DNA of 64,000 nucleotides from Zea mays (lineage: Eukaryota; Streptophyta; Magnoliopsida; Poales; Poaceae). How positions within the stretch are numbered: position 1 is the stretch's first letter; each line of letters starts with the position of its first letter. Shown here piece by piece: positions 57,608 to 64,000 of the stretch. The position numbers were made by a program, and so were the translations under genes. The stretch is from assembly GCF_902167145.1 (NCBI RefSeq), contig NC_050096.1:267738622-267802621 (forward strand), read 5' to 3'. The notes under the pieces are model-generated. The model did no database searches, was not told where the DNA came from, and saw only the letters and a list, made by a program, of their open reading frames with translations.

Positions 57608-58437
57608 ATCTCCCCCTTTTTGGTGATTGATGCCAACACAAACCAAAGCAAGTATGGAATTACATAATTGAACTAGCTTGCATAATGTAAGTGCAAAGAT
57701 TGCTTGGAATTGAGCCAATAAAACTACTCATAAGATATGCATGGATTGTTTCTTTGTTTTTAACATTTTGGACCACGCTTGCACCACATGTTTTGTTTTT
57801 GCAAATTCTTTTGTAAATCTTTTTCAAAGTTCTTTTGCAAATGGTCAAAGGTAAATGAATAAGATTTTGCAAAGCATTTTCAAGATTTGAAATTTTCTCC
57901 CCCTGTTTCAAATGTTTTTCCTTTGTCTAAACAAAAACTCCCCCTTAATAAAATCCTCCTCTTAGTGTTCAAGAGGGTTTTGATATTAATTTTGAAGAGG
58001 GTATACCAATTTGAAATTATATCACAAGTGAGATACCAATTTGAAGATACTTTTTGAAAAACTAAAATTTTGGAAATTGGTGGTGGTGCGGTCCTTTTGC
58101 TTTGGGCTCTTACTCTCTCCCCCTTTGGCATGAATCGCCAAAAACGGAATCATTAGAGCCCTTTGAATTACTCTTTCCCCCTTTGGTTATAAAGAAATGA
58201 GTGAAGATTATACCAAAGATGGAGTCCTTTTGCTTTTGACTCTCCCCCAAAAGATGGAGAGATGCGCGGGGCGACGGCGAAGGATGAGTTACGGAGTGGA
58301 AGCCTTTGTCTTCGCCGAAGACTCCAATTCCCTTTCAATATACCTATGACTTGGGTTGAAATTGACTTGAAAGCACATGAGTCATAGCATATGAAAGAGA
58401 CATGAACAAAGGTATATAGAAGAGCTATGTGTGCAAA
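57608..58437 (-). other. Copia F 3' noncoding region with polypurine tract
   Basis: No gene. The polypurine tract reads AAAAAGGGGGAGA on the minus strand just inside the LTR (57609-57621). The rest aligns with Copia D 34669-35505. Confidence 0.85.
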
Positions 58438-61400
58438 TCAACAAAAGAAGTTCCTAGAATCAAGAATATTTAGCTCATGCCTAAGTTTGTTAAAAGTTTG
58501 TTCATCAAGAGGCTTGGTAAAGATATCGGCTAATTGATCTTTAGTGTTAATATATGAAATCTCGATATCTCCCTTTTGTTGGTGATCCCTTAAAAAGTGA
58601 TACCGAATGGCTATGTGCTTAGTGCGGCTATGCTCGACGGGATTATCCACCATTTTGATTGCACTCTCATTATCACATAGAAGAGGAACTTTGGTTAATT
58701 TGTAACCATAGTCCCTGAGGGTTTGCCTCATCCAAAGTAGTTGCGCGCAACAATGTCCTGCGGCAATATACTCGGCTTCGGCGGTAAAAAGAGCTACGAA
58801 ATTTTGCTTCTTTGAAGCCCAAGACACCAAGGATCTTCCCAAGAACTGGCAAGTCCCCGATGTGCTCTTTCTATTAATTTAACACCCCGCCCAATCGGCA
58901 TCCGAATAACCAATCAAATCAAAAGTGGATCCCCTAGGATACCAAAGCCCAAACTTAGGAGTATAAACTAAATATCTCAAGATTCGTTTTACGGCCGTAA
59001 GGTGAGCTTCCTTAGGGTCGGCTTGGAATCTTGCACACATGCATACGGAAAGTATAATATCCGGTCGAGATGCACATAAATATAGCAAAGAACCTATCAT
59101 CGACCGGTATACCTTTTGATCGACGGATTTACCTCCCTCGTCGAGGTCGAGATGCCCATTGGTTCCCATGGGTGTCTTGATGGGTTTGGCATCCTTCATT
59201 CCAAACTTGCTTAGAATATCTTGAGTATACTTCGTTTGGCTTAGGAAGGTGCCCTCTTGGAGTTGCTTTACTTGAAATCCTAAGAAATACTTCAACTCCC
59301 CCATCATCGACATCTCGAATTTTTGTGTCATGATCCTACTAAATTCTTCACATGTAGATTCGTTAGTAGACCCAAATATGACATCATCAACATAAATTTG
59401 GCATACAAACAAATCATTGTCAAGAGTTTTAGTAAATAAAGTAGGATCGGCCTTTCCAACTTTGAAGCCATTAGCAATAAGGAAATCTCTTTGGGGCTTG
59501 CTTGAGCCCATAAAGCGCCTTAGAGAGCCTATAGACAAGGTTAGGATACTCACTGTCTTCAAAGCCGGGAGGTTGCTCAACATAGACCTCTTCCTTGATT
59601 GGTCCATTGAGGAAGGCACTCTTCACGTCTATTTGGTAAAGCTTGAAGCCATGGTAAGTAGCATAGGCTAATAATATACGAATGGATTCAAGCCTAGCTA
59701 CGGGTGCATAGGTTTCACCGAAATCCAAACCTTCGACTTGGGAGTATCCCTTGGCCACAAGTCGAGCTTTGTTCCTTGTCACCACACCATGCTCATCTTG
59801 CTTGTTGCGGAAGACCCATTTGGTTCCTACAACATTTTGATTAGGACGTGGAACTAAATGCCATACCTCATTCCTAGTGAAGTTGTTGAGTTCCTCTTGC
59901 ATTGCCACCACCCAATCCGAATCTTGAAGTGCTTCCTCTACCCTGTGTGGCTCAATAGAGGAAACAAAAGAGTAATGCTCACAAAAATGTGCAACACGAG
60001 ATCTAGTGGTTGCCCCCTTATGAATGTCGCCTAGGATGGTGTCGACGGGGTGATCTCGTTGGATTGCTTGGTGGACTCTTGGGTGTGGTGGCCTTTGTTC
60101 TTCATCCTCCTTGTCTTGATCATTCGCATCTCCCCCTTGATCATTGTCGTCATCTTGAGGTGGCTCATTTGCTTGATCTTCTACTTCATCAACTTGAGCT
60201 TCATCCTCATTTTGAGTCGGTGGAGATGCTTGCGTGGAGGAGGATGGTTGATCTTGTGCATTTGGAGGCTCTTCGGATTCCTTAGGACACACATCCCCAA
60301 TGGACATGTTCCTTAGCGCGATGCACGGAGCCTCTTCATCACCTATCTCATCAAGATCAACTTGCTCTACTTGAGAGCCGTTGGTTTCATCAAACACAAC
60401 GTCATAAGAAACTTCAACTAGTCCCGAGGACTTGTTAAAGACTCTATATGCCCTTGTGTTTGAATCATATCCTAGTAAAAAGCCTTCTACAGTCTTAGGA
60501 GCAAATTTAGATTTTCTATCTCTTTTAACAAGTATAAAGCATTTGCTACCAAAGACTCTAAAATATGAAATATTGGGCTTTTTACCGGTTAGGAGTTCAT
60601 ACGATGTCTTCTTGAGGATTCGGTGAAGATATAACCGGTTGATGGCGTAGCAAGCGGTGTTGACCACCTCGGCCCAAAACCGATCCGAAGTCTTGTACTC
60701 ATCAAGCATGGTTCTTGCCATGTCCAATAGAGTTCTATTCTTCCTTTCCACTACACCATTTTGTTGTGGCGTGTAGGGAGAGGAGAACTCATGCTTGATG
60801 CCCTCCTCCTCAAGGAAGCCTTCAATTTGAGAGTTCTTGAACTCCGTCCCGTTGTCGCTTCTAATTTTCTTGATCCTTAAGCCGAATTCATTTTGAGCCC
60901 GTCTCAAGAATCCTTTTAAGGTCTCTTGGGTTTGAGATTTTTCCTGCAAAAAGAATACCCAAGTGAAGCGAGAGTAATCATCCACTATTACAAGACAATA
61001 CTTACTCCTGCCGATGCTTATGTAAGCAATCGGGCCGAATAGATCCATGTGGAGTAGCTCAAGCGGCCTGTCGGTCGTCATGATGTTCTTGTGTGGATGA
61101 TGGGCACCAATTTGCTTTCCTGCTTGGCATGCGCTACAAACCCTGTCTTTCTCAAAATGAACATTGGTTAGTCCTAAAATGTGCTCTCCCTTTAGAAGCT
61201 TATGAAGATTCTTCATCCCAACATGGGCTAGTCGGCGGTGCCAGAGCCAACCCATGTTAGTCTTAGCAATTCAGCAAGTGTCGAGTTCAGCTTTATCAAA
61301 ATCTACCAAGTATAGCTGACCCTCCAACACTCCCTTAAATGCTATTGAATCATCACTTCTTCTAAAGACAGTGACACCTACATCAGTGAAAAGACAGTTG

Positions 61401-61660
61401 TAACCCATTTTGCATAATTGAGATACAGAAAGCAAATTGTAATCTAATGAATCTACAAGAAAAACATTGGAAATAGAATGGTCAGGAGATATAGCAATTT
61501 TACCCAATCCTTTGACCAAACCTTGGTTTCCATCCCCGAATGTGATCGCTCGTTGGGGATCTTGGTTTTTCTCGTAGGAGGAGAACATTTTCTTCTCCCC
61601 AGTCATGTGGTTTGTGCACCCGCTATCGATGATCCAACTTGAGCCCCCGGATGCATAAAC
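58438..61660 (-). pseudogene. pol: Copia F Pol polyprotein, disrupted
   Basis: All domains in order on the minus strand: protease [11 protein letters not shown] (about 61610), [12 protein letters not shown], integrase ([26 protein letters not shown]), RT with YVDDVIF, RNase H ending ILDSRNFF at 58438. Breaks: CLIAK to C-TGA-IAK (about 61270); a deletion of about 20 bp near 59490 between CTCT repeats, shifting the RT frame in [10 protein letters not shown]; and Lys to TAA in AGCKINRK (about 58878). Between these the frames are long and open. Confidence 0.92.
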
Positions 61661-61673
61661 CTACAAAACAAAT

Positions 61674-64000
61674 TTAGTTCTTGACTTTAGGTACCCAAAC
61701 GGTTTTGGGTCCTTTGGCATTAGAAACAAGAACTTTGGGTACCCAAACACAAGTCTTGGAGCCCTTGTGTTTGCCCCCAACAAACTTGGCAACTACCTTG
61801 CCGGATTTGTTAGTAAGCACATATGATGCATCAAAAGTTTTGAATGAAATGTCATGATCATTTGATGCACCTGGAGTTTTCTTCTTAGGCAACTTTGCAC
61901 GGGTTGGTTGCCTAGAACTAGATGTCTCACCCTTATACATAAAAGCATAATTAGGGCCAGAGTGAGACTTCCTAGAATGAATTCTCCTAATTTTGCTCTC
62001 GGGATAACCGGCAGGGTACAAAATGTAACCCTCGTTATCCTGAGGCATGGGAGCCTTGCCCTTAACAAAATTAGACAATCTTTTAGGAGGGGCACTAAGT
62101 TTGACATTGTCTCCCCTTTGGAAACCAATGCCATCCTTGATGCCAGGGTGTCTCCCATTATAGAGCATACTTCTAGCAAATTTAAACTTTTCATTTTCTA
62201 AGTTATGCTCGGCAATTTTAGCATCTAATTTTGCTATATGATCATTTTGTTGTTTAATTAAAGCCATGTGATCATGAATAGCATTAACATCAACATCTTT
62301 ACATCTAGTACAAATAGAAGTGTGCTCAACGGTAGATGTAGAGGGTTTGCAAGATTTTAATTCTACAACCTTAGCATGCAATATATCATTTTTAGTTCTA
62401 AGGTCGGAAATAGTAGTATTGCAAACATCTAATTCTTTAGCCTTAGCGATCAATTTTTCATTTTCCTTCCTAAGGCTAACAACAGATATGTTTAATTCTT
62501 CAATCTTAGCAAGTAAATCATCATTATCATTTCTAAGATTGGGAATTGAAACATTACAAGCAATAGAATCAACCCTAGCTAATAAATTAGCATTCTCATT
62601 TCTAAGGTTGTCTATAGTCTCATGGCACGTGCTTAGCTCACTAGATAATTTCTCACATTTTTCAACTTCTAGAGCATAAGCATTTTTAACTTTAACATGT
62701 TTTTTGTTTTCCTTGATTAGGAAGTCCTCTTGGGAGTCCAAGAGATCATCCTTCTCATGAATGGCACTAATCAATTCATTTAACTTTTCTTTTTGTTGCA
62801 TGTTTAAGTTAGCAAAAAGAGTGCGCAAGTTATCTTCCTCATCACTAGCATTTTCATCACTAGAGGATTCATATCTAGTGGAGGATTTAGATTTAACCTT
62901 CTTCTTTTTGTCGTCTTTTGCCATGAGGCACTTGTGGCCGACGTTGGGGAAGAGAAGTCCCTTGGTGACGGCGATGTTGGCGGCGTCCTCGTCGTCGGAG
63001 GAGTCGCTAGAGCTTTCGTCGGAGTCCCACTCCCGACAAACATGGGCATCGCCGCCCCTCTTCTTGTAGTATTTCTTCTTCTCCTTTCTTCTCCCCTTCT
63101 TGTCGTCGCCCCTGTCACTGTCACTAGATATAGGACATTTTGCAATAAAATGACCGGGCTTACCACATTTGTAACACACTTTCTTGGAGCGGGGTTTGTA
63201 GTCCTTCCCCCTCCTTTGTTTGAGGATTTGGCGGAAGCTTTTGATGACGAGCGACATTTCCTCATTGTCTAGCTTGGAGGCATCGATTGGTTGTCTACTT
63301 GGTGTAGACTCATCCTTCTTCTCCTCCGTCGCCTTGAATGCAACCGGTTGAGCTTCGGACGTGGAGGGACCGTCAAGCTCGTTGATCTTCCGTGAGCCCT
63401 TAATCATAAATTCAAAGCTCACAAAATTCCCGATTACTTCCTCGGGAGTCATTAGTGTATATCTTGGGTTGCCACGAATTAATTGAACTTGAGTGGGGTT
63501 AAGGAAAATAAGAGATCTTAGAATAACCTTAACCACCTCGTGGTCATCCCACTTTTTGCTCCCGAGGTTGCGCACTTGGTTTACCAAGGTTTTGAGCCGG
63601 TTGTACATGTCTTGTGGCTCCTCCCCTTGGCGTAGACGGAAGTGACCGAGCTCCCCCTCGATCGTTTCCCGTTTGGTGATCTTGGTGAGTTCATCACCCT
63701 CGTGCGCGGTTTTGAGCACGTCCCAAACTTCCTTGGCGCTCTTCAATCCTTGCACCTTGTTATACTCCTCCCTACTTAGAGAGGCAAGGAGTATTGTTGT
63801 GGCTTGGGAGTTGAAGTGCTCGATTTAGGTCACCTCGTCCTCATCATAATCCTCATCTCCTACGGATGGTACCTATGCTCCAAACTCAACAACATTCCAT
63901 ATACTTTTGTGGAGTGAGGTTAGATGAAATTTCATTAAATCACTCCACCTAGCATAATCTTCACCGTCAAAGGTTGGTGGTTTGCCTAATGGAACGGAAA
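61674..64000 (-). pseudogene. gag: Copia F Gag, incomplete at the window edge, two stop codons
   Basis: Reading left from 64000: the UBN2-type domain, CCHC knuckle CYKCGKPGHFIAKC (about 63170), acidic DSDESSSDSSDDED stretch, long coiled coil, and WVPKVKN at 61674. Two stops lie near the start: Gln to TAG in GAQVPS (about 63877) and Gln to TAA before IEHFNSQ (about 63826). From there 693 or more codons are open. The N-terminus and start codon are beyond the window. Confidence 0.92.

Larger units (their letters stand above)
56384..64000 (-). mobile_element. Copia F: Ji/Opie-group type-2 element, running off the right edge
   Basis: 3' LTR 56384-57607, 3' noncoding region, pol, then gag up to the window end; the 5' LTR is off-window. 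It is closely related to Copia D (same knuckle, same C-termini). Pol has two stops and a 20-odd-bp deletion; gag has two stops near its start. It is inserted immediately upstream of the cellular gene and in the same orientation. Confidence 0.93.

Overview
This window is a repeat-dense stretch of a grass nuclear genome, most likely maize (Zea mays) or a close relative. The evidence is a stack of Ty1/Copia LTR retrotransposons of the Maximus/SIRE lineage (the maize Ji/Opie group), GC-rich Ty3/Gypsy LTRs of the type common in maize, Tourist-like foldback elements, and a single short, intact plant gene. I see no bacterial, organellar or viral genome features. Family names come from remembered resemblance, not from a search.

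Five complete nested insertions or their flanks can be resolved from LTR ends and 5-bp target-site duplications (TSDs). From left to right: (1) 1-1789 is the right part of a Gypsy LTR (G3) lying in the 3' internal region of another Gypsy element (G1). G1's internal end is 1790-2750 and its 3' LTR is 2751-12142. (2) Copia A (+, 3801-11686, TSD ccagc) sits inside that G1 LTR. (3) G1 itself sits in the 3' region of Copia E (-), which runs from beyond the left edge to 46276. E is also split by Copia B (-, 12348-21270, TSD gcgac) and by Copia C (+, 26886-44619, TSD gttag). (4) C is split by Copia D (-, 33411-42287, TSD aggac). (5) E lies in a Gypsy LTR (G2, 46277-47170), which interrupts an old, degenerate Copia (H, 47171 to about 48690). 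H abuts a second decayed Copia (I) that ends in a short LTR at 51789-51961. One nesting line is therefore H > G2 > E > C > D, five levels deep. LTR divergence counted by eye (A about 0.4%, B about 1%, D about 1.7%, C about 2.1%) agrees with the nesting order where it can be tested (D younger than C).

From about 52.8 to 56.4 kb lies the only low-copy island: two MITEs, one longer terminal-inverted-repeat element and a 93-codon gene on the minus strand (55869-56150). That gene resembles a small plant mitochondrial complex I accessory subunit. Only 233 bp upstream of its start codon another Copia (F, -, 56384 to beyond the right edge) begins. F is in the same orientation as the gene, so its 3' LTR promoter points into the gene.

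Elements A-C (type 1: LTR starts TGAAAGGGAAATGTGCC and ends GGTGCTCTCA) and D-F (type 2: LTR starts TGAAAGGGAATTAGGC and ends GGCGACTTTCA) share one plan: LTR, tRNA-iMet primer site, gag with a CCHC knuckle and coiled coil, a stop codon, pol (protease, integrase, reverse transcriptase, RNase H) in a different frame, a long 3' noncoding region, a polypurine tract and an LTR. Every copy seen is defective. Only A keeps open gag and pol frames, and it lacks RNase H. The most unusual recurring structure is an array of CCGGAC...GTCCGG palindromes in every Copia LTR of the two types. The other is a conserved 3'-splice-site-like sequence at every gag/pol junction. I found no convincing undescribed system beyond these.
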